From Oscheius onirici (taxonomy: Eukaryota > Nematoda > Chromadorea > Rhabditida > Rhabditidae), in the NCBI GenBank assembly GCA_932521025.1, contig OW051472.1, positions 8,122,001-8,186,000 of the forward strand: a DNA stretch of 64,000 nucleotides, in the 5' to 3' direction. Under the pieces are notes generated by a model. That model saw only the letters and a program-made list of their open reading frames with translations, made no database searches and had not been told where the DNA came from. Made by a program: the position numbers and the translations under genes. Positions 23,640 to 38,134 of the stretch are shown here, one piece after another; within the stretch, counting starts at the first letter, position 1; each line of letters opens with the position of its first letter.

Positions 23640-23907
23640 ATGTTCTATCGGTTGCTCTCCCTCCTTTTCCTCTTCCTGTCGCCAGTTCTTTCACAAGAAG
23701 GCTTTTTCTGTGAGTCAGCAGCTGATTGCGACTCGTTGTTCTTCTGCGCTGATAACGTCTGTACTTGCAGGTATTTTTGCCCTGTATTTAACAAGCCGCA
23801 TGACTCTTTCCAGATTCGGTCGATCGCCGTGTGTTCCGCCACTTTTCGGATTTGCGCCTCTGAATGTCATGCCTCGCTTCCATCGGAGAAGCACGACGAA
23901 CGAGTGA
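23640..23907 (+). CDS. Small secreted Cys-rich protein, EB-module-like, 74 residues
   Basis: Exons 23640-23770 and 23814-23907, intron 43 nt. Signal peptide MFYRLLSLLFLFLSPVLSQ is followed by CESAADCDSLFFCADNVCTC, the C-x5-C-x5-C-x4-CxC spacing seen in nematode EB modules. After the intron the tail is basic and has one more Cys. It is probably extracellular. Confidence 0.65.
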
Positions 23908-24461
23908 GAATATGGTTTAATGTGTGTTGCAAAAAGAGACAAGCTTATGATAAAATGTTATCACAATGAGATGCGATCATTGCCAATTGCAAAAACAAGT
24001 CGAAGTCGACCCTATCAATGGGAATCAGCACAACGCGTCGAGGGTCGGAAATTGGAAAGTGAGCAACAGGGCGAAGCGCGCCAAAAAGAAGGGGTGGGGG
24101 TTAGATCAAAACCGTTATGAATATGGACGTTTACACATTTTCGAGTCAGCCCGGACCAATGTAAGCTATACCTTACGGGGGGAGGGGGAAATAAATAAAA
24201 TTGCACAAGCTCTGCCCGAAAAGGGGAGATTCAACACCAGCAAGCTCCGTCTTCAGTTTGGACTTGGCGCTGTTTGATCGGATCCATATTGACAATTTGA
24301 GCTGTAATATTAGAATTCATGTGAATAAATTATTGTGTACAAAAAAAAGAAGAAGACGTCTCATTACATCATATCACACATGCACTTGTGCACCAGGATA
24401 AAACAATCACAACCGAATTAGTGCGTGGCGGTTAATAAAGCTTGGCAGCATCAGGAGACCT

Positions 24462-26542
<2,081 letters not shown>

Positions 26543-27012
26543 TCTATAAACAAAATTTGGCTATTATTCAATTGTGTAAAAAAAAGAAATTAAAGTAAAG
26601 AGAAAGGGAGGTGAAATAAAAGGTAAAACTGAATTGTGAAAGACACGATAGAGTGAATAATCAACGGTCAAAAAGGGCTGGTGATGTGGTGACGAATCGG
26701 AATCCCCGACAAACGTGACGCGGCAGGCTGATCGCGGTGAGACGCGTGGCTCGTGGATCAAATAATATAGAGAGTGCGAGAATAGCTTGGAATAGAAAAA
26801 GTGGGACCAAAAAAGCACAGATGCTGAAGCACAGATGCTCAGCTGAGCTTGTGATCAGAAGAGGAAAACGAGTAAAAATGATTTCAAAGAACGCGCCCTT
26901 TTCTAATTACAGTAACTTTCGGCGTCAAAGTTTGCCGATTTCTTCTGCAATTTTCCCATTTTTCTCCACTTTTTTTTCAGATAAGTTTCTTGCTACTTAT
27001 TTGGTTTAGAAA
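26543..27012. promoter_or_regulatory. Shared divergent promoter region, rab-6 / ACADM
   Basis: Only 470 bp separate the two start codons on opposite strands. Each ATG has an acceptor-like site just upstream (TTTATAG on the minus strand, GGTTTAG on the plus strand). No clear TATA box seen. Confidence 0.55.
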
Positions 27013-28646
27013 ATGCTCGGACGGTCCCTGAAAGGCTGTGGAAAAGTGGCCAGCCGAGTCATTCAAATTCGATCGGCATCAACCGGATTCAACTTTGGTA
27101 TGCAGTCCGTTTATTTATTGGCTAAAATTCGTTTTAGACTTTACTCCGGATCAGAAGGAGCTGCAAACTACTGTACGCAAGTTTGTGGCAGATGAAATCA
27201 TTCCGAAAGCCGCAGAGTATGACCGCACCATGGAATATCCCTGGGAGATTATCAAAAAAGCTCATACTCTCGGTCTCCTGAATTCTGAAATTCCTGCCGA
27301 ATATGGTTTGCTCTCAATTATCAACAATGAGGTTTGTATTCAGGAGGAATTGGACTAGACACGGTCAGCTGCACCATACTATCCGAGGAAATCGCATACG
27401 GATGGCCAGTGAAGATGCCCATGTTATTCAAGCTATGTTTTCAGCTCAGGAATTGCTACAGCCATGAGTGGCAACGGTTTAGCCGAAACTCCTCTGGTAA
27501 TTGCAGCCAATGACGATATCAAAAAGCGATTCTTGAGCAGAATGATTGATGAGCCTCTTGTTGCTGTATAAATTCGAGTTTTCTTTGTTTCATCAAAATT
27601 TCAGTCGTATGCAGTTACCGAGCCAGGATGTGGTTCAGATGTGGCCGGAGTCAAGACAAAGGCTGTAAAGAAGGGCGACGAATACATTCTTAATGGCAGT
27701 AAGATGTGGATAACCAATGCCGGCCACGCTAATTGGTTCTTAGTTTTGGCCAGAACTGCCGAAGATCCGAAGACACCGGCCGGAAAAGCATTCACTGCTT
27801 TTGCCGTCGAAGGCGATTCCGCCGGACTTACACGAGGCAGGAAGGAAATTAACATGGGTCAACGTTGTTCCGATACTCGTGGTTTGTCTTTATTTTTATT
27901 CAATTCTCAAACGTCTACGCAGGAATCACTTTCGAAGATGTCCGTGTCCCTGCCGCCAACGTTGTTGGAGCTCCTGGTGAAGGATTCAAGGTTGCTATGA
28001 AGACGTTCGACAAAACGCGTCCTACTGTTGCTGCTCTGGGTACAGGCGTAATCGCACGCTGTCTGGACGAAGCGACGAAATATGCGATGGAGCGTAAAAC
28101 TTTCGGAACGCAGATTTGCAACGTACGAAATATTTCTTCGCTTCACAACTACTTTTCAGCACCAAGCCATTCAAATGATTCTAGCTGAAACTGCCATGGA
28201 TCTCGAACTGTCTCGCTTGATCACCTACAAGAGTGCTTTCGACGTGAGCATCTTTTTTGATTTATCAAACAAGTTTTAGGCGGATCAGGACCGTCCCGGA
28301 AGTTATTTCGCCTCTCTTGCCAAGCTATATTCCAGCGAAGCTGCCAACAAGGTTTACAAATGTTACTAGCGTTTGTAAGAAAAGTTTAGGCTGCTGCCAA
28401 TGCCGTTCAGATCTTCGGAGGTGCCGGCTACAACACGGAATATCCAGTCGAAAAGCTGATGCGAGATGCCAAGGTGAAGAATCTTAACCTGCCTCATTAT
28501 CGTATTTTTATTTCAGATTTTCATGATTTACGAGGGAACCAGTCAGGTATTCTGTCGTATTTCCTCGTAAAAAGAAGTTTCAGATTCAAAGAATGGTCGT
28601 GGCTCGTCAACTTCTCGGACGCGTCAAGGAGACTGGACATTACTGA
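27013..28646 (+). CDS. ACADM: Medium-chain acyl-CoA dehydrogenase (ACADM type)
   Basis: Eleven exons (27013-27097, 27138-27305, 27344-27404, 27445-27565, 27605-27881, 27923-28122, 28160-28243, 28280-28351, 28390-28473, 28517-28546, 28584-28646) encode 414 residues; human ACADM has 421. The basic, Ser/Arg-rich N-terminus ([20 protein letters not shown]) is a mitochondrial targeting peptide. Signature runs are [17 protein letters not shown] and [12 protein letters not shown] (FAD site), [20 protein letters not shown] and the catalytic-base peptide IYEGTSQIQR. It performs the first FAD-dependent step of mitochondrial beta-oxidation. Exon 10 is only 30 nt and encodes the peptide with the catalytic Glu. 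Intron 3 (27405-27444) appears to start with GC (GATG|GCCAGT). Confidence 0.95.
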
Positions 28647-28820
28647 TGGCTCTCTGATTGTAACTATACTTGTATGTTTCTTCAAATAGTTTTACGGGTT
28701 TTATAAACGTTTTAAAGTGATGTTTTTTGAGATTTTTGTCTCGACAAAGGTCTTTACACAGACGTTTGTTCGAGGGCGCCTATTACGGTCCGTAACCCCC
28801 ATTCTCCTTCTTGTTGTCCA

Positions 28821-28981
28821 ATGGCACTGGCGCTCTTGATTGCAGGCCCTTTCAGCTACGTTGTTCTTATTCTACTATTGACAGCTGCTTATAGAAATGC
28901 CACTGGTAAAAGAACCATCTATATTGATACAAATTCCTTTTTTTAGCAACGGATAGAGCGGAAGAAGACGGCTCTCCTTGA
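28821..28981 (+). CDS. Membrane microprotein, 39 residues
   Basis: Exons 28821-28905 and 28947-28981 with a 41-nt GTAAAA...TTTTAG intron. The product has one hydrophobic helix (ALALLIAGPFSYVVLILLLT) followed by a short polar, acidic tail (ATDRAEEDGSP). An AATAAA follows at about 29009. No family recognised. Support comes from a good intron that joins two in-frame parts, the TM helix and the poly(A) signal. Confidence 0.5.
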
Positions 28982-29370
28982 TTCATGGTAACATAATTAT
29001 GGAGTCTAATAAATAATTGTGAGACGAAAGTCGGTATCCTTGAGACGAGAGAGGTAATGTAGAGGCGTGTGTGCGGGAACAGATCTGACTGTCACTTTCC
29101 ACGGTCTAGCGCTGTCCAGAACGAGGTCACTACGGATTCGCACCAATCGATCTCTAAAACAACTTCCTCAGGGCTAATTCTGAACCTGTTTCAGCCCTTT
29201 CTTTCTTCTAATTTACTAGAGAAAAGAATGGTCAATTTTCTCGAAGAGTTTTGATATTCGTCTGACGGATCTCAAAATGGCCGCAATAGTCTAAAGGAGA
29301 TCCGAATCGGCGATTGCGCCGTACCTTTCCTTTCTTTCGTTTTCTTCTCTCCATTTTCACACAGTTTCAG

Positions 29371-32345
29371 ATGCTACGATGTGTAAATCCATTCGGTCTT
29401 CTACAAGACTGGATGGCCTCGTGTTTCTATAATTACGGTCTGTTCATCGCAAAACATCCGAGAATATTTGCTCTGTGTCCTCTTCTTCTCACCTGTTTCT
29501 TCGCATTCGGCGCCTTGAATTTTCGGATGGAGGTGATTTGATCATGTCAATTTAATAAGTAAGTTCAGGATGACCTCCGATTCTTATATTCTCCTGAACA
29601 TTCAAAATCGCGCGTCGAGTACGAAATTCATAGGAGGTTCTCCGGAGACTCGACCAACAAGTAACTATTTTCATAGCTTCTTTCCAACAGATTTCAGCTC
29701 ATTCGTGTCAATAACCATCGAATCAAAAGATCTGATCGACAAGAACTTGTTGAATAAGACGCGAGGAGCACAGATAGTTCAGTTCAACAAGTTTGTTCTC
29801 AACAATATGACTTTGGACATACGAGATCAAAAAGTTCACTTTGGTACGGATGTGTGTCCTGGTCTCAAGCAGTGCACCCTCAGCAATACGATCATCGACA
29901 TTTTCTACAACTCTTTCTGGAGCAAAAGAGTACCTCAGCCTAGTTATTTTTCGAAAAGAATCTTTCAGCTTCGTTCCGAGCCTCGAATCAGGTTCGACTA
30001 CCCGACAATGACCTTTTACGACACGAAACTCTTCCTACCGACTCATTTCTACGGAGTCCAAGTGGACTCTTCGGGTAACATGACATACTCGGATATGGTC
30101 CATATGATCTATCAGATTCCCAGCTACAAAGATGTGAGTTTGCTAAAGTATAGTCCTTATAGAATTTAGATAACATCTGAAGAAGTGTCAAAGTCTTTTG
30201 AAGAATCCCTGAGACCCCTTCTCGAGAGTCCGTCCTTCCCTTTTAAAACGTCTATTTTCTCATTGGCCATTCTGAAGAATGAGATGCAGAAAAATGCCAC
30301 TTATACTGTCCCCTTCATTTCTCTAACAGTCCTTCTTCTCGTCTCTTTCTCCGTCGGATCCTGGTAGCTTTCGAATAATTTTAGCAAATAGCTCAGTTTC
30401 AGTATGACAGGTGATTGGGTCACCTCGAAGCCAATCGAAGCACTGATCGGTGTTCTTACCTCTTCAATGGCTATTGTCAGCGCCGCCGGTATTCTGTTCG
30501 CAATGGACGTACCCTACATCTATCAGGTAGCTCTGTTCTCTTTACGTTTTGAAGTTGGAAGAGCAGGTGACGGTGATGCCGTTCATCGCTCTCTCAATTG
30601 GCGTAGACGATGTCTACGTGATGTTGGGAGCTTGGCAAGATACTAGCCGAATGCTGTCGCCAGAACGGAGAATGGCTCTGGCTTTGGAGGAAGCCGGCAG
30701 TGCGATTACCGTCACATCTCTCACGTCCGTCCTCTCATTTCTCATCGGAACATTTTCCTCCACGCCGGCCATTTCCATTTTCTGCAAGTTTATCGCCTTG
30801 GCTATCGCCTTTGACTGGTGCTACCAGTTGACCTTCTTCGCGGCAGTAATGGTCTTGGGAGCTAGGAGAGAGGCAGCTGGATATCACTGTATATTCGTCT
30901 GGAAACGGTGTCCGAAGAGCGAGATCGAAAAGGCCAAACAGCCGGATGCCATCTCGCCAATGAGACATTTCTTCGAGAACGTTTTTGCTCCAAGACTCTG
31001 CAAACCGTACGTGCGAATATCTTTGGTAAGATTTCAATTTTATTAAAAAATATATCTTTTACAGTGCATTGCCTATGTAGCGTACATCTTCACAGCCTTT
31101 TACGGTTGTTCCCTTCTCCGTCCCAATCTGACTCCTTCCCGTCTCGTCGTAGACGATTCTCCTCTGATCGACTACCTTCATCTGGCCGAAAACAAAATCT
31201 GGGCAGAGGGACTGATCGGCCGAGTCTACGTCAACTCTGCACCCGACTTTAGCAAGAACCCGGAAATGGTATTTACTATTGATTTTTGAGGAAAATAGTG
31301 TTTCAGATAGACAAAGTTTTAAATCTGGTTGGTGATCTTGAGAGCACGCCATATTCCATGGGACAAAACTCGACTTCTCTCTGGCTGCGAGACTTTAACG
31401 ACTATCGACAGTTTTTCTCAGGAGGTGACGAAAAGTGGGATCTTCTTCTCTGTTTAATGAACTTTCTAGGTTCTACGAGACACTGAAATCGTTCCTCCAC
31501 GTCTCCTTCAATAACCATTGGGAGACGGATCTCCAATGGACTAAGAAAAATAAATCTGATGAGGTGAGACAGATTTCTATTAAACTATTCTTCTTTTCAC
31601 ATGTATGTTGACAAGTTTGTCTTCACGACAGCCTTCAAAATAGACAGTTGGAATGGTCGGACGGAGTTGTTGCTCATGTGGAGAAACATCACAGCCAAGT
31701 ATCCGGAACTCCATGCTCTGGTCTTTGATGAAAATAACTTTTATTCCGATCAGGTTCGGGCATCATTCCTGCCTAATTCAATAAACCTTTAGATGCTTGA
31801 ACTTCAAACGACGACTCTTCAATCTCTCGGAACGGCCATTCTTACTCTAATCGCTGTTTGTATTCTCTTCGTAGCCGAATCATCAATCGTCTTCTGGGTC
31901 GTCTTCACTCTCATCTCAATGGACATTGGAACAGCTGGACTGTTGTCTCTTTGGGGAGCTGACTTGGATCCCACGACTGTCGTCAACATTCTGGTAATTC
32001 TTTTTTCAATGAGAAAACGAGAAAATTAAGATGTCTATCGGACAGTGTATCGACTTTGCCACCCACGTTGGCTACCGCATCTACCGCTCCAAAAAGAGGA
32101 ATCCCGACGAGAGGATACGAGACTCACTGGGAGCTATCGGATGGCCTGTTCTCCAAGCAGGAATTTCGACTCTTCTCGCAATCATAGTCATGATTCTCGT
32201 GCCATCCAATGCCGTCAGAATGTTTGCCCGAACATCGATTCTCGTCGTTGGAACGGGTCTCTTCCACGGTCTCTTCATTTTGCCCGTCATTATTCGAACG
32301 TTTGCCAGTGACGCGAAAGCTCATGAAGAGAAACGGAGACATTAG
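29371..32345 (+). CDS. Patched-related (PTR) sterol-sensing-domain membrane protein
   Basis: Twelve exons (29371-29532, 29569-29660, 29698-30133, 30170-30363, 30403-30526, 30567-31025, 31065-31268, 31307-31434, 31470-31563, 31616-31753, 31793-31993, 32031-32345) encode 848 residues. The layout is that of the patched/RND fold: TM1 near residue 40, a glycosylated loop with DVCPGLKQC, a sterol-sensing domain with MPFIALSIGVDDVYVMLGAW (TM4 Asp pair), a second large loop, and TM8-12 with SIGQCIDFATHVGYRIY (the TM10 Asp). Nematodes have many PTR genes, acting in moulting, cuticle and membrane lipid handling; the specific role is unknown. The ATG follows CAGTTTCAG directly. The gene ends in AATAAA at 32348. 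Confidence 0.92.
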
Positions 32346-32347
32346 AA

Positions 32348-32360
32348 AATAAATTTTATT
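32348..32360. terminator. Bidirectional poly(A) signal AATAAATTTTATT
   Basis: AATAAA on the plus strand (32348-32353) serves the patched-related gene. One base later TTTATT (32355-32360) is AATAAA on the minus strand for the sushi gene and overlaps that gene's TAA stop (32358-32356). Only 10 nt lie between the two stop codons. Confidence 0.8.
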
Positions 32361-35300
32361 GCTTCTTGGGATCGGGTAGACAGAGAGGAACACGACGGGA
32401 CCATCTGCCTGCTGCCACACAGCTGAGCACATTTTCAGCATTGAGTTTGTAGTCGGGAGAAGGACAATAGAAGACAATCTTCTCACCGACCAGATAATAT
32501 TCTTTGGCTGGAGCCGTTGAATCGCCATTCTCTGGTCGACCGGGATGACGGCAGTATGGTTCACCTAGAATTAATTTGAAAAATAAGAGTAAAAAATACA
32601 TTTGGTCATGATCTGACTCCACTTTCCGTTGCTCTGACAAATTGAGAAATCGCCTCCAGTCAGCAAGTGATTCGTGATACAGCCAAACAGCGCAACGTCT
32701 CCTTTCTGATACTGCTTCTTGTTCGATCCGATGATGAATCCGTTCTTTGGTGGCATGACTGGACCACATTTGACAATGGCACAACTGGGAATCTTGTCGC
32801 TCCAGGTTCCGCCGTTCCGACAGTGCATGTACTCTGTTCCGATCAGAGTGAAGCCCTTGTTGCACTGGAAGATGGCTACTCCTCCTCAAAAGAAAATATT
32901 GTATCAAAAAAGATATTCAAACCAAATTTGAAGGAAGAAATACTGACAGACATTAGGCTTCCATCGACGGCAAGAGGCGGACATTGGGTGGCTTGACATC
33001 TTGGAGCAGAATGACTCCAGGTTCCGTTTGATTGACAAGTCGAGGTTGCCGATCCGAGAATGCGGTAGCCTTGAGGACAGGAGAATTGAGCCACTGTTCC
33101 GGTAAAAAGTGAGCGGCTGGAAAAGTAGACGTAAAGATGGGACGAGTTCTGAAGAACACTACAGGCTCCTTCTGGAAATTAATTTTCTTTTTGTCTGCTC
33201 AAAGACTACCTTCGACTTTGAGCTTCATGGTGTTTCTCTTCCCTGACGAAGAAACACAATGGATCAGTCCAGAATCTTCCTTTTGAGCTACAGTAACCGT
33301 CAGCTGATAGGCATCCAACTCGCTTTTCTCTCCGACATCAATGGTTGTCCATTGGGTGGGATAGGAACGGTATGTCGAGGTGTGTTCCTAGATCTCAAAC
33401 AGTCTTATCAACTCCCCTAAACACCTACCCAGCGAGGCTTTCCGCTCTCTTTTGGTCTAAGACAATAGAAAGAAATCGTAGAGCTTCTAGAGACGACCAG
33501 TTCTCCGCTCGACGACAGGGAGAATGGACCGCCTTCGACCTCATAATGTATGGGAGGAGAATCTCGTCCGTCCTCTGGATCAAGAGGAAGACAATATGGA
33601 GACGGAGATGTCCATTTGCCGCCTCGACAAACGGCTTCTGACTTGCCTCGAAGCAGCTCCATTCCGGGATTGGCACATCGGAATACGAGATGTGTTCCTT
33701 CTAAACCGAAGAAGGTCATACAAAAAAAAACTGCTTACCTTTAAAATGTTGATTGAAAAGAATAGTTTCCATTCTTGCCGAGTCGAAAGTCACAGTCCTA
33801 GAGTTCAGTTGAATTTTGAACTCACACGATCCATCGTCTGAAATTTTCTATCAGAAGAAGAACGTTAGATACTTACGAAGAGGACAGGTAACATTTCTCT
33901 TCTGATGCCACTTGCCTCTCCGACACTTCCATTCGGCTACATCTTCATCCGAAGAAACTGCACAACCAATCTATATGTTTCGTCAAAATAATACTTAAAG
34001 TTTCTCACTTGCAAAATAGTCCCATGGGAGAAGGCATGTTCACTTTGCTGAACATAATTGTCCATATTGAGCACACGCTGTCTCTTTTCAAAAATCGGAA
34101 CTTGGCACATATCGTGTCGAGGCAACTCGCGAAGTTCTGTCGCATTTCCTGACACTATAACCAAACATACTCTTTTCAAAATTTTCTAACAGACCACACG
34201 GAAGAAGATTGCTTATCCATTGTCCGTTGACACATTCGATTCCGCTTGCTTCTTCACGATTCTCAACGCACTGTCCCGAAAGTTATTGTGTCTTGGAACT
34301 TTTACCTTGTATTGGAAGATGGTGCTGTTCGGATAGACAGCTTGATACCGATCCATCGAGGTCCGCTTCATTCCGAGGACTCTGTAGATTAGGGCTGGAG
34401 TCGAGTCACGAGGCGGAATACAGTACGTGGAAGCTGAATATAAAATATTCTTGTTAAACAAAAAAAGAAAACAATTGGTCATGCAGGAAGGTGTTGGAGA
34501 AAGAGATCCTTTAGAGCAAGTAATAGTTAGATTTATAGTGGGACAGACGAGAAAGGTCATGTCTCCATCAGGCAACATTTTTCGGCTGTCTTGAAAGAAG
34601 CCGACGGCCAAAGACGGCAGATTGCATTCCTCTGAAAGTACAACTGGGTCTAAATTTACTAGATTCTCACGTGGAAGACAATTGCCCAGAGGATTGGCTA
34701 TGATTCCCCTTCTGCACTCGAGAACACCGTTCCCTTCGAGAGTATATCCTCGAAGACAGACCATATTGGCTAAGCCGCCATGTTCAATGACATCGTTCGA
34801 TTGGAGTATTTGAGAGGAGCCAGTCTTGAGGAAGAAGACGTGTAGACGGACGGGAACACGGCAAGATTCTAGAGTTTTTCTCAGTTGAAAAGCCCACATT
34901 CACAATTGTGTACGCGCCTTTTTTTGGCTCGAAAATGTCATTTTTTTTGCTTGCGACGAGGTTTGAATGTCCTGCAAAGTTGTAGACCTTTATCCAATCA
35001 GATTGCTTATGTTCAAATTGTGTGCCTGTTTTTTCGCTAAAGTAGTCCCCGAAAATGCGCTTTGCTGGCACGATCTCAGTCATCACTGACACGGGCCCGG
35101 TGTCCATGCCTATCCAAACTGCAACTTTGCAGAACATTCAAAAGCTCGCCAAAAAACAAGGATTGGAACTTTTAGGACAACTTACTAGGCACGCATTTTG
35201 CGATTGGAGGCGACCATCTTGCTCTTCCCGAACACACGGAACGACCGTCGAGAAAGTCTGCCGGGAACTCGAATCCCTCTCTGCAAACTACCTTTTAAAA

Positions 35301-37863
35301 GAATGTCGTCGGTTTGACCGCACCTACCGTTATGTCTCCTTCTTTGTTCAGAATCACATTCATTTCGGCATTGGACTCGATATTGGGACAAGTGCTTCTC
35401 TTGTTTCTCTCTGTTATGTTCCGTTCCTTCTCCCACGAAATTCTTCCCTCGATCATTGGATGAGTCTGAGGCACACACTGCGGAATGACACTCGGTTTCC
35501 ATTGGCCATCCACACAAGAGGCTTTCGGAGCTCCGATCAGATAGTATCCCTTGTCACATTGGAAACTGATCGATCGGCCTTGTTCCACCCTACTTGTTTT
35601 GTTTATAATTTTTCAAGTAAGCTTACTGTTGAATATAGTCTGCAAAATTGTAGGATCCCATTTGTCCTTCGAGCAGAATCTGTCCTCCGGTCAGATTTCC
35701 AAATGTTCGTATCGGATGTACACACGAAGCTGCAACAGTTTTTGATGGAATATAAAAAACTTACTTGGAAGACACTTGACAGGAGGACCTTCGCGTGTCC
35801 ATTGGCCAAAAAGACATTTAATTTTGGTGGTTGCTTCTCTGCTCGGATAGAAACCGCCTTTACACTCATATTTGGCTGTAGCTCCATGAGAACTTTTGGA
35901 GAAGAGGACGCGGGCGTGTGGAACTCGCGGTGGCCATTCGTGACAACTCACTGAGCTTCATTAAAACTGAATGAAAGAGAACATACGAGGAGAACAAGTG
36001 ACCACATGGCTCCAAGAAGCATTGTGACATTTGAGAGAATTTGCCTCACTGGCCTCGTGACGATCGTTACATCTCACTTCCACTTTTGCACCTAAAGTCG
36101 AGGTAGGAAGTTTTCAACAAGTCCGCTGACCTGAAGCCACAAGTTGTCCTTCTTTTCTGTCTAATACCTTTCCATTTTCAAGTTTCGGAACTCTACAAGA
36201 TCCTAGACATCTGGGCATTGGATTGCTCCACATTCCGCTGTCCAAGCATCTAGCTTCTGTTGTTCCTTCGTGGGTCATCGTCTCGAGACATCTAGAAAGA
36301 TCTGATTCAGAGAATTGAATCAAAAAGCGAACCGGAACGTAGCAACAGCTCCAAAGTAGGTGTCTCCTCCTTCGATGTATCCATTACTCAAAGCTGGCAA
36401 TTTTGGACAGAAGATTTCTTCGCAGCGAGGCTGACTTCCAGCCCAGATTCCTTCAGCCAGACAGATTCTTTGAACTTGACCGACCAGTCTGTCCCAAAGA
36501 AATGGAAAAGAGGAACAGAAGTGCCTACCTGTAGCCTGGCTTGCATTCGTAGGTGACAGTGGATTGATAAGTCAAAGAAGTTCCGAGTACACGTCCGTGA
36601 AGAGGATCTGGAGGTCGGGGACATTCTGTCGCTGAACATTTCTTCTTTTTGCAAGTGACCAAATTAAGACTAACGTTTACAAACAGGCTGCTCATCCGTC
36701 CATTCTCCATTACTTTCACATTTTCTTGAAGGAGGACCGAAAAGAAGAAATCCCGGATGACAGGAAAAGGAAACGGTGTGAGGATATTCGAAGACTTCGC
36801 CTTCTCTGATTCCATTGGACAATTTGCCCGGGTCGGGACAAGATCGTGCCTTGCACTTCAGATCGGGACCGAACCATTGTGCCACATTCTTTCGGTTCAA
36901 GAGACACTTTGCCAGAGCTATTCCCTTGGAATTAAAGCGATGGTAGCCGGGAACGCAGTTGTAAGAAACCTGAACGTGTTTTTTTTAAAGAAACAAGATT
37001 GAACGAAACGAGTGCGAAAGCCCATAAAATCTTTGGATGTACTTCAGTAAGCGCTCAAAAAACAAAAATCGGCCTGATTTTAAAAGTGTGTCCCTTTTGG
37101 ACCCCTTTAACTGCATGAGTAACATATTTATGACTAATCGAGGCGTTCCTCGCTCTAGTCAGTCCTCCACCAAGAGCTGACGAAAGGCTGGCCCTTTTCC
37201 CCTTTTCCCTTCGCCAGATTTGTATTGTACTAGATAAACTATATATTATGACGACTATCCTGTACCTTGGGAGCTGGGGAGACAAAAAGAATAGGTGATA
37301 ATCAAACCTCGGCATCGATGTCATATTCTCCAGAGTATGATTGACCGTCGTGGACGGCATAAGCGACTTCAGGCGGTGGTCCGCATTTCACTAAAACCGG
37401 CTATTTTAACAGGAAAAGAACCCACGCTGTAGACGACAAACAGGCTGTGCTCCACTCCATTCTTTGTTTCCTTGGCAGCGTCTTTGACTGGGACCGATGA
37501 GAACGAATCCCTTCTCACAGCCGTACTCGGCATTAGAACCAAATCTGAATAAAAATAGAATATGAATAATACAAGTATCACCTCAGTTCGCCCGAAGTTC
37601 TGTAGTAGCCATGTTCAATGTCCATCAGAGGATGACACGTTGAGGAAGGATTGACGCAACTCAGGCCACATTCTCCATCACACATGCATCTTTTGTGCTT
37701 TTTGCAATCATCATCCACACGGCAATCTCTGAAAAGATAGTGAAAACTTTTCGAAGGAGAATCACCTTCTGCAGTACGGCGGACGACCAGTAGTCACTTC
37801 AGGACAGGTTGGAAGAGAAGCTATAAACGAGGAAAGGAAAAGAAGAAGGAGCCAGGTGAGCAT
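32356..37863 (-). CDS. Secreted WAP-like, multi-sushi (CCP), Ig-like protein, LEV-9/HIG type
   Basis: Twenty-five exons, first 37863-37766 and last 32564-32356, with lengths summing to 3,990 nt or 1,329 residues in one frame. After a signal peptide ([19 protein letters not shown]) comes a WAP-like knot ([19 protein letters not shown]), then about fifteen CCP/sushi modules with the Cys..W..C pattern ([56 protein letters not shown]). An Ig-like unit near the C-terminus ([16 protein letters not shown]) precedes three final CCPs. LEV-9 (WAP plus CCPs) and HIG (Ig plus CCPs) organise receptors at synapses; this mix recalls both but is longer than LEV-9, so I assign no symbol. Introns are 31-60 nt except 338 nt (37307-36970), 317 nt (35185-34869) and 66 nt. 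Confidence 0.88.
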
Positions 37864-38134
37864 GGCTTGGTCTGTTGATCGATGGGCTCCCAGTTACACC
37901 CCATGGGCCATAAAGACCGATTCATCTTCGTCCGAGGCCGTTCGATCGATTCCTATCCGGAATGTTGAATTCAATGTGAGGAAAGTAGAAGTAACGAAAG
38001 CGAGAAGCCCAAATAGAAGGCACCTGTAAGCAGACGAGTTTCTAGGAGCAACTAACAAGAAGAAAAGAGGAAAGAACACAAATAATAAGACAAAATTTTT
38101 TGGAACCTTTACTTCCTCTTTTGCTGCTTCTATC

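Noticed and set aside
27405-27444. A 22-nt GT-AG intron in ACADM in place of the 40-nt GC-AG intron
   Set aside because: It adds the foreign residues WPVKMPI where ACADM proteins read directly from the YGC motif into the next helix; the GC donor restores the conserved sequence.
34784-35954. Large ORFs on both strands through the sushi gene, including 299 codons on the plus strand
   Set aside because: The minus-strand exon chain with conserved CCP cysteines explains the region; the plus ORF is its antisense shadow.
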